Positions 1 to 26,429 of a stretch of 64,000 nt of DNA are shown here, piece by piece; positions within the stretch are counted from its first letter, which is position 1, and every line of letters begins with the position of its first letter. Source of the DNA: Streptomyces sp. WP-1 (GTDB taxonomy: Bacteria > Actinomycetota > Actinomycetes > Streptomycetales > Streptomycetaceae); contig NZ_CP123923.1 in assembly GCF_030450125.1 (NCBI RefSeq), positions 310,001 through 374,000 on the forward strand, written 5' to 3'. The position numbers and the translations under genes are program-made. The notes beneath the pieces are model-generated. The model made no database searches. It was given only the letters and a program-made list of their open reading frames with translations, and had not been told where the DNA came from.

Positions 1-17284
<17,284 letters not shown>

Positions 17285-17843
17285 GGGTGTAGTCCTTTGG
17301 AGAGCGGGACGATGGGGCACGGGCCATGAGGGCGACCCGGGCCCACCGCGGGGGCGGCGCGCTGGAACGGGGGGCGCACCGGGCGGGGACGACGGTGCTG
17401 GACGAACGGGCTGCCGGGGCCGGTCGGGGTGACCGGTCCCGGGGTGTGGCGAACGGTGAGGCGACACCGGTGCGTTGACGACTGACACGCGTCCGCCGGC
17501 AGGGCGACGGCCGGCCCGCCGCACCGGGTGGCACGGCGGGACGCGGGCCGGGTACGCGCCGTCGGGCGGACCGCGCGTACCGGGTGCGGGCGCCCCGGCT
17601 TGAGCGGATGACAGGGCGGTGCCGGGCGGTCGGGGCGACGGGGTCCGGGCCGGACATCTGCCCTACCCGGGCCGGAACCGGACATCGGCACCCCGACCGG
17701 ACCGGACCCACCCGGGTCATGACCGGGGACCGGGCCCCGAACAGGACCGGACCGGCGGGTCGGGACCGGTGACCGGCCCGGCCCGCTCGGGGTCCGGAGC
17801 CGAGACCGACACGCGGTCCGGGCCGCCCCGTCGGCCCCGGCTG
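17285..17843. other. Intergenic region between thioesterase and NRPS genes
   Basis: This is 559 bases with no convincing gene on either strand. The stretch of about 17640-17790 is dense in short ACCGG/CCGGA/GACCGG repeats and carries one longer partial repeat (gggccgga...catc twice within 40 bases). I see no clear promoter consensus or terminator here. The NRPS ribosome site lies at its left end. Confidence 0.6.
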
Positions 17844-19196
17844 TCAGCCGTCGTCGGTGCGGCGCGCCGTGCGGCCGGATATCTGTATTCGGTCGATGCT
17901 CCCGGTGACCGGATCGCGGTGGAAACGGCCGCCGGGCTCCAGGCTTCCGGTGGCCGGATCGCGCAGGTCGCACGACAGGTCGGCGTAGCAGACCAGCGGG
18001 AGCGCCAGGTCGCCGTCCACGGACAGGGCGGGCTCGCCGTCCGGACCGGCCGTGACCCGGTAGGTCGTGCCGCCGTTGCGGTACGTGCCCACGCAGTCGG
18101 GCAGCGCGGCGCGTCGTCCGCCGTCCACGGGGCGTCCGCCGGCGGGCACCCGGATGCCGGTCAGCCGGGCGATCTCCCCGGTGAGGTCGCGCCACAGCGC
18201 GGTCGCGCCACCGGCATTGCCCGTGAAGGCGACCACCACCCCGCCCTCCGGGTCGGTGCGCAGATGGCAGGACGTGCCCTGGGCGTTGCCGTCGTGGCCG
18301 AACCAGGCGCGGTCGCCCTGCTGGTACAGGGCGAGTCCGGGGCTCCAGCCGTCCGCCAGGGTGCCGGGCCGGGCGGCGGGCTCGGGGCGGCGCATGTCCT
18401 TGGCGACGGCGGGCGGCAGCAGGTCGCTGCGGCCGATCAGCGCGTTGCCGAACGCGGCCAGGTCCGCGGCGCTCGCGAGCAGCGCGCCGGCCGGCGCCTC
18501 CAGCGGTGCCAGGTTCTGCCGGGCCGCGAGGGCCTGTCCGGTGGCGGTGTTGACCGCGTGTCCCGCGGCCACGGGCCGGCCGGGCGCCGCCTCGCCGATG
18601 AACGCCGGTACGACACCGAGCGGTTCGAGCAGCAGCGACCGGACCGCCTCGGCCCACGGCATCCCGGTGACGGCCTCCACCAGCCGTCCGGCGGCGACGT
18701 AACCGGCGTTGGAGTAGGAGAAGTCGGTGCCCGGCGGGAAGAGCAGGTCACGGGCGGTGCACACCGATGCGAGATAGCGGGCGGCGCTGGTGGCAGCGGC
18801 GGTGTCGGAGTCCGGCCCGGTGGGCAGCCCGCCGGTGTGGCTGAGCAGCTGGCGGATGGTCACCTCGGGGACGGAGCGCAGCTCCTGGAGGTGTACGGCG
18901 GCGGGCTCGTCGAGGTCCAGGTCACCGTCGTCGGCCAGCAGCATGACGAGGGCCGCGGTGAAGGGCTTGGTGAGCGAGCCCAGGGGGACTGCCGTCTCCT
19001 GGGTGAGGAGGGTGGCGGCGGAGACGTCGGCGGTGCCGGTGTGTATGGATATGAGGTCCGTACCAATGTCGAGGACCAGTTGGGCGCCGGGCACCCGGTG
19101 GGTCCGGGCGAGCGCGTCGAGGCGGTCCCGCAGTTCCCGGCGTAACAGCGAGGGCGTCCGGGAGACGGGCGGAGCGGCGGGGATGGTGTACGGCAT
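17844..19196 (-). CDS. PBP-type (SurE-like) stand-alone thioesterase / peptide cyclase
   Basis: A 450-residue serine hydrolase of the beta-lactamase/penicillin-binding-protein fold. Visible catalytic residues are Ser74 and Lys77 (GSLTK), Tyr161 and Asn163 (YSNAGY) and His301 (FGHDG). A small beta-rich, lipocalin-like C-terminal region spans about residues 365-445. There is no signal peptide, so it should act in the cytoplasm. In known NRPS clusters (surugamide SurE, desotamide, ulleungmycin) such proteins take the peptide from the last carrier domain and close it head to tail, usually with a D residue or glycine at the C-terminus. Its position just upstream of an NRPS on the same strand, with its size and two-domain layout, supports that role here. 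The start is ATG at 19196 with GGGAG about 10 bases upstream. The alternative is a D-peptidase or beta-lactamase-like resistance enzyme. Confidence 0.82.
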   Translation of the reverse strand: MPYTIPAAPPVSRTPSLLRRELRDRLDALARTHRVPGAQLVLDIGTDLISIHTGTADVSAATLLTQETAVPLGSLTKPFTAALVMLLADDGDLDLDEPAAVHLQELRSVPEVTIRQLLSHTGGLPTGPDSDTAAATSAARYLASVCTARDLLFPPGTDFSYSNAGYVAAGRLVEAVTGMPWAEAVRSLLLEPLGVVPAFIGEAAPGRPVAAGHAVNTATGQALAARQNLAPLEAPAGALLASAADLAAFGNALIGRSDLLPPAVAKDMRRPEPAARPGTLADGWSPGLALYQQGDRAWFGHDGNAQGTSCHLRTDPEGGVVVAFTGNAGGATALWRDLTGEIARLTGIRVPAGGRPVDGGRRAALPDCVGTYRNGGTTYRVTAGPDGEPALSVDGDLALPLVCYADLSCDLRDPATGSLEPGGRFHRDPVTGSIDRIQISGRTARRTDDG

Positions 19197-19303
19197 GAGA
19201 AGGGGACTCCCGTTGGATGGGTCTCATGTGCGGGTGTTCTTCCGGTCCGGCCCGGGTGTGAGCGGTACGGGGGCCGGCCGGGGCGCTTCGTGTGCGCCGG
19301 GGC

Positions 19304-20512
19304 TTACGCTTCGGTGACCTCGACGGGCAGATGCCGCACGCCGACGATCACGGCCGGGTTCTGGTAGGTGATGTCCTTGTGAGACGGGATCACCAGCATG
19401 CGGAATCGTTCATGCAACATACGCAGAGCGATCCGTGCCTCCAGCCGGGCCAGCGGCGCGCCGAAACAGAAGTGGATGCCGTGTCCGAAGGTCAGATGGG
19501 GATTGGGTGAGCGGGTCACGTCGAAGACGTCGGGCGCGTCGAAGCGGGCGGGGTCCCGGTTGGCGGCGCCCAGATGTGCCATGAGCAGGGTGTCGGCGGG
19601 GATCTCGTGGCCGCCGAGGACGACGGGCCTGGTCACCCGGCGGCCCAGTTCGGGGAAGGGGGGCAGCCAGCGCAGCACCTCCTCGACGGCGGCCGGGATG
19701 CGCAGCGGATCGGCGCGCAGCGCCGCGTCGGTCTCGGGGTAGCGGTCGAAGGTGACGACGGCGTTGCCCAGCAGCGCGGTGGTGGTGATGTGCCCGGCGA
19801 CCAGCAGCAGCGCCACGAAGCCGACCATCTCCTGGTCGCGCAGGCGCACTCCGTCCACCTCGGCGCCGATGAGTCTGCTGGTCAGGTCGTCACCGGGGGT
19901 GGCGCGCCGGGCGCGTATGTAGTCCAGCATGTAGCTGTTCATCTCGCGCACGGTCGGGGCGATGGCCTCCAGCGCCCGTTCCAGGTCGGCCATGTCCGGC
20001 GCCTCGCCGAGCTGGTCGCCGCCGAACAGGACGCTCGCCCACTCCTGGAAGAGCCGGTGTTCCTCGGCGGGGATGCCGAGCAGTTCGGCGATCACGATGA
20101 TCGGCAGCGGATAGGCCAGCGCGTCGACGAGGTCGAACCGGTCCTGGTCGGCGACGTCGTCCAGCAGCCGGGCGCAGATGGCCTCGATCCGGGGTTCGAG
20201 CCCCTGGACGACCCGGGGGGTGAACGCCTGGCTGACCAGGGTGCGCAGCTTGCGGTGCTCCGGGGGGTCCATGGCGACGAAGTTGCCCTGGGTGAAGGTC
20301 TCGAAGTCGGGCTGGGTGGGGCTGAGGGCGGAGAGGTCCGAGGAGTACGTCGCCGGGTCGGCGAGCACGGCGGCGACGTTCTCGTGGTCGAGCACCTGCC
20401 AGGTGCCCAGGACCTCGTCGTGCCGTACCGGGCCGGCCTCGCGTAGATCCCGCCAGCGGTCGGGCAGTTCCTCCAGGAGGAGCCGGCCGTCCGTCGGTTG
20501 CCTGCTGATCAC
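19304..20512 (-). CDS. Cytochrome P450 (NRPS cluster tailoring enzyme)
   Basis: A soluble 402-residue bacterial P450. The heme-binding loop is FGHGIHFCFG with the ligand Cys349, the K-helix is EEVLRW, and the I-helix reads AGHITTTA. The usual acidic residue before the threonine in the I-helix is isoleucine here, so proton delivery may depend on substrate or water. The start is GTG at 20512, chosen because AAGGAG lies five bases upstream. The gene ends 107 bases before the thioesterase gene on the same strand and is probably the first gene of that transcription unit. The inferred role is oxidation of the peptide or of a carrier-bound amino acid. Its electron partner is not in the window. Confidence 0.9.
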   Translation of the reverse strand: MISRQPTDGRLLLEELPDRWRDLREAGPVRHDEVLGTWQVLDHENVAAVLADPATYSSDLSALSPTQPDFETFTQGNFVAMDPPEHRKLRTLVSQAFTPRVVQGLEPRIEAICARLLDDVADQDRFDLVDALAYPLPIIVIAELLGIPAEEHRLFQEWASVLFGGDQLGEAPDMADLERALEAIAPTVREMNSYMLDYIRARRATPGDDLTSRLIGAEVDGVRLRDQEMVGFVALLLVAGHITTTALLGNAVVTFDRYPETDAALRADPLRIPAAVEEVLRWLPPFPELGRRVTRPVVLGGHEIPADTLLMAHLGAANRDPARFDAPDVFDVTRSPNPHLTFGHGIHFCFGAPLARLEARIALRMLHERFRMLVIPSHKDITYQNPAVIVGVRHLPVEVTEA

Positions 20513-21665
20513 CTTGTCTCCTTGCTAGCGCGTGCGGGCACAGGGGAGCCACACACACGGGGAAAGGGCGCGAACCGGCACGGGCCGGCCGGCCGAAGAT
20601 CCCGGGCACCGCCGCGCGACCGTCCGGACGGAAGCGGCGCGTGACCCGTGTGGCGTGCTGATGACTTGCCGTGGAGCGGCGGGACGGTCAGATGCCGTCG
20701 GCCCGCCGCCGGTATGGACCGGGGACCGTCAACACATACGGCGCAGGACGCGGCGGCTGCGCGGCCGGCCGCGGCCCCGCGGCGAGCCCGGTCGTACGGC
20801 GCACCAACCCGACATAGCCCATCCCCCTTGGCGAAACCTCCCGCGCGGTGACGGCGCGGGACCCTCCCGGTTCGTATACGGACAGCAGGGCCCGAGGGCC
20901 CCGACTACTCGGAACGCGATGTGACGATACGCAATCGCGGAGCATGCCGCCCCACGAATGGCATGATGCGCAGCCCGTCACGCCTTCGTTTCGATGGATC
21001 TCGGCCACAGTCTTCACGGTGAGTCACACGTAAGCAACCCCCTGAAGTTGAACGGAGAGTACTCTGCCGGTGTTTTTGCGTCACCGTGGGGCAATCTCCG
21101 ACGGGCCGTGCGCGCCCACGGAATCGCGGCCGGATCGTCGCCCGCGCGGGTGCCCGGACGCCCCGACCGCAAACCGGCCCGGCGAAAAATTCTCCGTCCG
21201 GACCCAGGTCGGAGCGCCGCGCGCCGCTCCGGCTCCGCGACCCGGCGCCGCGCGACACGCCGGGGCCCGCCGGCCGAATCCGGCCCTGATCTGGGCTGAT
21301 TATCTGACAGAGAGGATCCCTCGCACGCCTCTTCGGAGATGACGCGAGATATGCCGGAGGCACCTCCCACATCTGTCCGACACGCCACCCCACCCCGCGC
21401 GCCCCTGCCGCATCTCTTGACAGCCTCCGGACGGAGGAAGCAAAGGTTCCGGCCGGAACGCTCGATTTCAGCCAACATGGCGCGTCGGGGGCGCACTTCG
21501 TGATCCCACTCACCACCCGCACTCCCCCGGCGTGTCCGACCGCGCGCCGTCCGACACGCGGGGGCTCCGCGGTCCGGTCGCGGGTGATGCCGGTGCCCGG
21601 GGTTTCCCCCCGGGCACCGGCACCTGGAGACGGCTCCGGCGAGCCGCCCCGTTCGGAGCGGGACG
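20513..21665. other. Large non-coding gap between NRPS cluster and glucan operon
   Basis: About 1.15 kb without a credible gene. Open frames here lack ribosome sites and family features. GC content is visibly lower at about 20930-21080 and 21290-21500, which would suit promoters, including that of the P450 gene. The left part belongs to the P450 upstream region and the right end holds the hairpin at 21589-21621. It probably marks the boundary of the biosynthetic cluster. Confidence 0.6.
21589..21621 (-). terminator. Strong hairpin terminator of the glucan operon
   Basis: A perfect 14-base inverted repeat (GCCGGTGCCCGGGG and its complement) flanks a five-base loop, 44 bases beyond the stop of the GH87-like gene. 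There is no U tract, which is usual for Streptomyces terminators. Confidence 0.75.
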
Positions 21666-23843
21666 TCAGGACGTGAGGTATGCCTCCACCTCGCTGAACT
21701 GCCCGGCCGGCCAGCCCGTGTTGGCGCTGACGGTCAGCCGCAGGTACCGCAGGTTCGTGCCGCTCGGCAGGGAGACCGTGGCGGTGTTGCCGGTGGCCGG
21801 GTCGAAGCGGTAGCCCTGGGAGCCGACCACGGTGGAGTAGGCGGAGCCGTCGGTGCTGCCGAGCACGGTGACGGTCTGGGTGCGGGCGCCCCACGCCGGG
21901 GACGGCGGCAGCTTCAGCACCAGCCGGCGCACCGCGTACGACGAACCGAGGTCGACCGTCAGGGACTGCGGGAAGGCGTTGTTGGTGGACTCCCAGTACG
22001 AGTTGGCGTCACCGTCGACCGCCTTGCCCGGCGTGTAGACGTCCTGGGAACCGGTCGCGGTGGCCGGCCGGCCCTTGGCCAGGTTGCGGCCGGGATCGGG
22101 CGCCGGGTTGCCCTGGCCGGGCTGGGGCCAGCTGGAGCAGTCCGACCAGGTGCTGGACCAGCCGGAGTTGCCACCGCCGTCGGTGAGGGCGAAGGGCCCG
22201 GAGTTCGCCGGGTACGGGCAGTTGTACACCCCGGCCGAGCCGACACCGGTGGCGGTGACGTTCTTGAACGTGGCCGCCCCCTGCGCCTCCCCCTGCACCA
22301 CGACCGTGCCGGTGTTCCGCACCGTCGCGCCGGTCACGTCGACGTTCCGCACCGGATAGCCCTGCCCGCCGCCGGAGACGAACTCGAAGGCGCTGTACGG
22401 GCTGTCGGTGATCGTCGTATCGGTGATGTTCACGGTGGCGTTGATGGCGCTGTCGTACGAGTCGACGCGCAGCGCGCCCATCGGGTGGTTCCAGTTGGGG
22501 TTCAGCGCGCCGGTGCGCACCAGTGTGTTGCCGTCGACCGTGATGGTGCCGGACAGCGGCGAGAACGGGTCCAGGAACTTCTGGTTGGAGATGGCGATGC
22601 CGCTGCCCAGGGCGTTGGTGTCGGAGACCAGGTTGTTCCGCACGGTGATGTCGGTGCCGCCGTAGATGGCGATGCCGTTGGCCAGGTTGGGCTGGGAGAC
22701 GGTGTTGTTCTCGAAGCTGGAGCCCGTGTCCGGGCCGTACAGCGACCACATGGCGAGGGAGTCGTCGCCCTGGTTGCGCAGGAAGTTGTTGCTGACCCGG
22801 ACCCCCTTGGCGGTGCCGTTGAGGTTGATGCCGTCGGCGGTGGTGTCGAGGATGCGGTTGTTCTCCACGACCAGGTTGTCGTTGGTGCCGGTCAGCCACA
22901 GGCCGCACTTCAGGTGCTGGATCCACATGCCGGAGACGGACGAGCCCGGTCCGAGGGAGCCGTTGACGAAGTTGTCCGGGTTGGAGTCGACGCGTTCGGT
23001 GACCTCGCCGATCACCGCGAAGTCCTTGATGTGGACGTTGCCCGCGGAGCTGGACTGGTCGATGAAGCGGGAGGTGTGCACGACCGAGTACCAGCCGCCC
23101 GCCCCCTGAAGGGTCACGTTGTGCACGCCGTTGAGGGAGGAGGTGAGCTTGTAGTCGCCCGGCGGGATCCACACGGTTCCGCCCTGGGCGGCGGAGACGG
23201 CGTCCCGGAAGGCCTGGGTGGAGTCGCCGTTGCCGCTGGGGTCGGCGCCCTTGGAGACGACGGACACCGAACCGGCCGGCTGGGCGGTGGCCGCCGCGAC
23301 CTGCTCGAAGTCGGCGACGTCCACGGTGACTTGGGTACCGGTCGCGACGAACGCGACCTTGTCACCGGCCTGGACGTTCTGCCCCAGCAGCAGCCGGGCG
23401 TCGTCGAAGAAGTGGTGCGTCCTGCTGCCGGCGATCCAACCGGTGTCGACGTAGGAGTACTTGGACGTCACCGGAAGGGTCTTGGCCAGCTTGGTGCCGT
23501 TGACGTACACGTCGAGCGAGCCGGACTGGCCGTCCGGGACGCTGTAGGAGACGTTCACCGCGTTGGCCGCGCGCGGCACGGTGAACTCCACCCGCTGGCC
23601 GGAGGACAGCTGGACGGCCTGGCGGCCGGACGCCTCCGAGGCGAGCGTGCCCTGGGTGTAGTCCGGCCCGATCTTCGTGCCGGTGGTGGTGGCCGACTCG
23701 GCCTCGACCGAGGTGAAGGGCAGGGTGGCGCCCGCGGCCGCGTGCGCGGCGGGCGCCAGGGCGACGAGCATGCCGGCGGCGAGGGCCACGACCGCCCCGA
23801 TTACTGGCATGCTCCTGACATATCTGACGGTGCTGCTGTGCAT
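21666..23843 (-). CDS. Secreted GH87-like alpha-glucanase with two carbohydrate-binding modules
   Basis: A 725-residue exported protein that probably cuts alpha-1,3-linked glucan (mutan, nigeran, fungal cell wall). The signal peptide ends near AHAAA. A beta-sandwich resembling a CBM35-type module follows (about 45-190). A right-handed parallel beta-helix (about 195-560) contains ADGINLNG and GDDSLAMWS, with an Asp pair at 360-361; these match what I recall of the catalytic region of GH87 mycodextranases. The C-terminal 140 residues are an F5/8 type C (discoidin, CBM32-like) domain. The start is ATG at 23843 with GAAGGGA upstream; the frame stays open further upstream but that part overlaps the GH13 gene. 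It is the last gene of the sugar operon. A pectate-lyase-like or other beta-helix hydrolase is the alternative. Confidence 0.78.
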   Translation of the reverse strand: MHSSTVRYVRSMPVIGAVVALAAGMLVALAPAAHAAAGATLPFTSVEAESATTTGTKIGPDYTQGTLASEASGRQAVQLSSGQRVEFTVPRAANAVNVSYSVPDGQSGSLDVYVNGTKLAKTLPVTSKYSYVDTGWIAGSRTHHFFDDARLLLGQNVQAGDKVAFVATGTQVTVDVADFEQVAAATAQPAGSVSVVSKGADPSGNGDSTQAFRDAVSAAQGGTVWIPPGDYKLTSSLNGVHNVTLQGAGGWYSVVHTSRFIDQSSSAGNVHIKDFAVIGEVTERVDSNPDNFVNGSLGPGSSVSGMWIQHLKCGLWLTGTNDNLVVENNRILDTTADGINLNGTAKGVRVSNNFLRNQGDDSLAMWSLYGPDTGSSFENNTVSQPNLANGIAIYGGTDITVRNNLVSDTNALGSGIAISNQKFLDPFSPLSGTITVDGNTLVRTGALNPNWNHPMGALRVDSYDSAINATVNITDTTITDSPYSAFEFVSGGGQGYPVRNVDVTGATVRNTGTVVVQGEAQGAATFKNVTATGVGSAGVYNCPYPANSGPFALTDGGGNSGWSSTWSDCSSWPQPGQGNPAPDPGRNLAKGRPATATGSQDVYTPGKAVDGDANSYWESTNNAFPQSLTVDLGSSYAVRRLVLKLPPSPAWGARTQTVTVLGSTDGSAYSTVVGSQGYRFDPATGNTATVSLPSGTNLRYLRLTVSANTGWPAGQFSEVEAYLTS

Positions 23844-23893
23844 GAGCTGTTCCCTTCGTGGTGGGGGTGCGCGGGACAGCGGTGCGCCGCGGC

Positions 23894-25501
23894 TCAGGCG
23901 TCCAGCCAGACCGCGGTGTCCTGCGGCAGCTGGCCGGATTCGTCCAAGGGTCCGCTGCCGAGCAGGAGTTCGGAGTGCGCGGGGAGGTCGGCGGGGGTGG
24001 CGGAGAAGTTGACCGCGCAGATCGCGCCGCCCGCGCGGGCGAAGGCGAGGACGCCGCCCGGGGCGGGGAGCCAGGTGAGGGGGCCGGTGCCGAAGCGGGG
24101 GCGCAGGGCGATCGCCCTGCGGTAGAGGGTCAGCATGGAGCCGGGGTCGTCCTCCTGGAGATCGGCCGCGTACGACGGCCAGCCGTCGGGCTGCGGCAGC
24201 CACGGCTCGCCCCGTGAGCCGAAGCCCGCGTACGGCGTTCCGGCGGCCCACGGCAGCGGCACCCGGCAGCCGTCGCGGCCAGGGTCGGCGCCGCCCGAGC
24301 GGTGGTACATCGGATCCTGGATGTGCCCGGCCGGGATCTCCGCCTCCGGCAGCCCCAGTTCCTCGCCCTGGTACAGGTACACCGAACCGGGCAGCGCGAG
24401 GGACAGCAGGGCGGCGGCCCGTGCCCTGCGGGTGCCGAGCGCCGGGTCGGTCGGGGTGCCGAAGGCCTTGGTGGCGAAGTCGAAGGCGGTGTCCTCGCGG
24501 CCGTAGCGGGTGACCGTGCGGGTGACGTCGTGGTTGCACAGCACCCAGGTGGCGGGGGCCCCGACCGGGGCGTGCTCGGCGAGCGTGGTGTCGATGGCGG
24601 CGCGCAGCCGCCCGGGGTGCCAGGGGCAGGACAGGAAGGAGAAGTTGAAGGCGGTGTGGAGTTCGTCGGGGCGCAGATAGCGGGCGAAGCGTTCGGCGTC
24701 GGGGAGCCAGACCTCGCCGACGAAGACACCGCCGTAGGCGTCGGCGACGGCGCGCCAGGAGCGGTAGATGTCGTGGAGTTCGTCGCGGTCGACGAACGGG
24801 TGCGGCTGCGGGCGCGTGGCGAGGTCCGGGAGGCCGGGGTCCTTGGCGAGCAGGGCCGCGGAGTCGATGCGGACACCGGCGACCCCCCGGTCGAACCAGA
24901 AGCGGAGGATGTCCTCGTGTTCCTGGCGGACGGCCGGGTGGGCCCAGTTGAGGTCGGGCTGCTCGGGGGTGAACAGGTGCAGGTACCAGTCGCCGTCGGG
25001 CAGCCGGGTCCACACCGGTTCGGTGGTGCCGGCGAACTGTGACGGCCAGTCGTTCGGCGGGAGTTCACCGTGGGCGCCGCGTCCGGGCCGGAAGTGGAAC
25101 AGGTCCCGCTCGGGGCTGCCGGGGCCCGCGGCGAGGGCGGCCCGGAACCACGGGTGCTGGTCGGAGACGTGGTTGGGGACGATGTCGATGATGGTCCGGA
25201 TGCCCAGTGAGCGGGCCTCGTCGATGAGTTTCTCCGCCTCGGCGAGGGTGCCGAACGCCGGGTCGACGGCGCGGTAGTCGGCGACGTCGTAGCCGCCGTC
25301 CTTCATCGGTGACCGGTACCAGGGGTTGAACCACAGTGCGTCCACGCCGAGTTCGGCCAGGTAGGGCAGCCGGGAGCGGACGCCCGCGAGGTCTCCGGTG
25401 CCGTCGCCGTCGCCGTCGGCGAAGCTGCGGACGTAGACCTGGTAGATGACGGCGGAGCGCCACCACTCGTGGTCGCTGAAGGCATGGGTGGGCTGTCCCA
25501 C
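23894..25501 (-). CDS. GH13 alpha-glucosidase
   Basis: A 535-residue cytoplasmic retaining alpha-glucosidase of family GH13, acting on imported alpha-glucosides. The N-terminus WWRSAVIYQVYVRSF and DIVPNHVS are typical. The catalytic set is visible: nucleophile Asp in GVRIDSAALL, acid/base Glu in VGEVWLPD, and transition-state Asp in LCNHDVTRT. There is no signal peptide. The start is GTG at 25501 with AAAGG nine bases before it. It lies 50 bases after the second permease gene and just before the secreted glucanase, so the operon couples extracellular cutting, uptake and intracellular hydrolysis. Linkage preference cannot be read from the sequence. Confidence 0.93.
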   Translation of the reverse strand: MGQPTHAFSDHEWWRSAVIYQVYVRSFADGDGDGTGDLAGVRSRLPYLAELGVDALWFNPWYRSPMKDGGYDVADYRAVDPAFGTLAEAEKLIDEARSLGIRTIIDIVPNHVSDQHPWFRAALAAGPGSPERDLFHFRPGRGAHGELPPNDWPSQFAGTTEPVWTRLPDGDWYLHLFTPEQPDLNWAHPAVRQEHEDILRFWFDRGVAGVRIDSAALLAKDPGLPDLATRPQPHPFVDRDELHDIYRSWRAVADAYGGVFVGEVWLPDAERFARYLRPDELHTAFNFSFLSCPWHPGRLRAAIDTTLAEHAPVGAPATWVLCNHDVTRTVTRYGREDTAFDFATKAFGTPTDPALGTRRARAAALLSLALPGSVYLYQGEELGLPEAEIPAGHIQDPMYHRSGGADPGRDGCRVPLPWAAGTPYAGFGSRGEPWLPQPDGWPSYAADLQEDDPGSMLTLYRRAIALRPRFGTGPLTWLPAPGGVLAFARAGGAICAVNFSATPADLPAHSELLLGSGPLDESGQLPQDTAVWLDA

Positions 25502-25550
25502 TGGGCTCTGCCTTTCTGTAGACGGGCGGTCGGCGGACGTGCGGTCGGCG

Positions 25551-26429
25551 TCAGCCCTTGGTGCTGCCCGCGCTGATCCCGGCGATGATGTGCCGCTGGA
25601 AGACGAGGAACAGCGCCACCATGGGGATGCCGGCGATCACCATCGCGGCGAGGAGCACGGTGAGCTGGATGTTCTGCGACAGCTGGACCAGGGCCACGCT
25701 GATCGGCTGTTTGTCGGTGTCGGAGAAGACCATCAGCGGCCACAGGAAGTCCTGCCAGACGGCGACCAGCGCGAAGATGGACACGACGCCGAGCACCGGC
25801 CGGGACATGGGCAGCACGACGGACCACAGGGTGCGCAGCTTGCCCGCCCCGTCGATCTCGGCGGCCTCCAGGACATCGCGGGGCAGCTGGTCGAAGAACC
25901 GCTTGAGCAGATAGAGGTTGAAGGCGTTGGCGACCGCCGGGAGCCAGATGGCGAGGGGGTCGTTGAGCAGGCTGGTGTGCAGCAGCGGCAGATCGGCGAC
26001 GGTGAGGTACTTGGGTACGACGAGCGCCTGGGCCGGCACCATGAGGGTGGCGAGGATGCCGCCGAGGATCACCTTGCCGAAGGCGGGCCGCAGCTTGGAC
26101 AGGGCGTAGGCGGCGGCCGTGCAGAACACCAGCTGGAGGGCCCAGGCGCCGGCCGCCTGGACGACGGTGTTCCACAGGTGCTGCGGCAGCTGCATCAGGT
26201 CCCAGGCGTCGCTGTAGGCACCGGTGTGCCAGTGCTCGGGCAGGAGTGTCGGCGGGGTCCGGGCCACCTCGTCGGGGGACTTCATCGCGCCGGTGACCAT
26301 CCAGTACACCGGGAAGAGGAAGGCGAGCGCGAAGAGGACGACGACGGCGGTGAACACCGTCCAGTAGATCGCTCGGCCGCGTGGGCGGGCGAGGGTGGCC
26401 GGGGAGATCAGGGTGCGGGTGGCGGTCAT
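25551..26429 (-). CDS. Sugar ABC transporter permease, MalG type
   Basis: A 292-residue inner-membrane permease of a carbohydrate ABC importer. About six hydrophobic segments are visible, with the EAA loop EAAEIDGAGKLRTLWSVVLP near residue 200 that contacts the ATPase. The ATG at 26429 overlaps the stop of the preceding permease by four bases (ATGA), which indicates translational coupling. No ATPase is encoded nearby, as usual for actinobacterial sugar importers, which share the MsiK ATPase. Confidence 0.93.
   Translation of the reverse strand: MTATRTLISPATLARPRGRAIYWTVFTAVVVLFALAFLFPVYWMVTGAMKSPDEVARTPPTLLPEHWHTGAYSDAWDLMQLPQHLWNTVVQAAGAWALQLVFCTAAAYALSKLRPAFGKVILGGILATLMVPAQALVVPKYLTVADLPLLHTSLLNDPLAIWLPAVANAFNLYLLKRFFDQLPRDVLEAAEIDGAGKLRTLWSVVLPMSRPVLGVVSIFALVAVWQDFLWPLMVFSDTDKQPISVALVQLSQNIQLTVLLAAMVIAGIPMVALFLVFQRHIIAGISAGSTKG

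Noticed and set aside
17844..19196. Calling the protein a beta-lactamase resistance enzyme
   Set aside because: No signal peptide, a lipocalin-like C-terminal domain and location next to the NRPS favour a PBP-type thioesterase; the resistance role is kept only as an alternative.
20532..21500. Several frames of 60-160 codons in the gap before the P450 gene
   Set aside because: No ribosome sites, no recognisable folds and overlapping frames of similar length on both strands, typical of GC-rich non-coding DNA.
23844..25013. In-frame upstream extension of the GH87-like gene to about 1,115 residues
   Set aside because: The extension is a low-complexity Arg/Pro-rich shadow of the GH13 gene; the signal peptide and ribosome site define the start at 23843.
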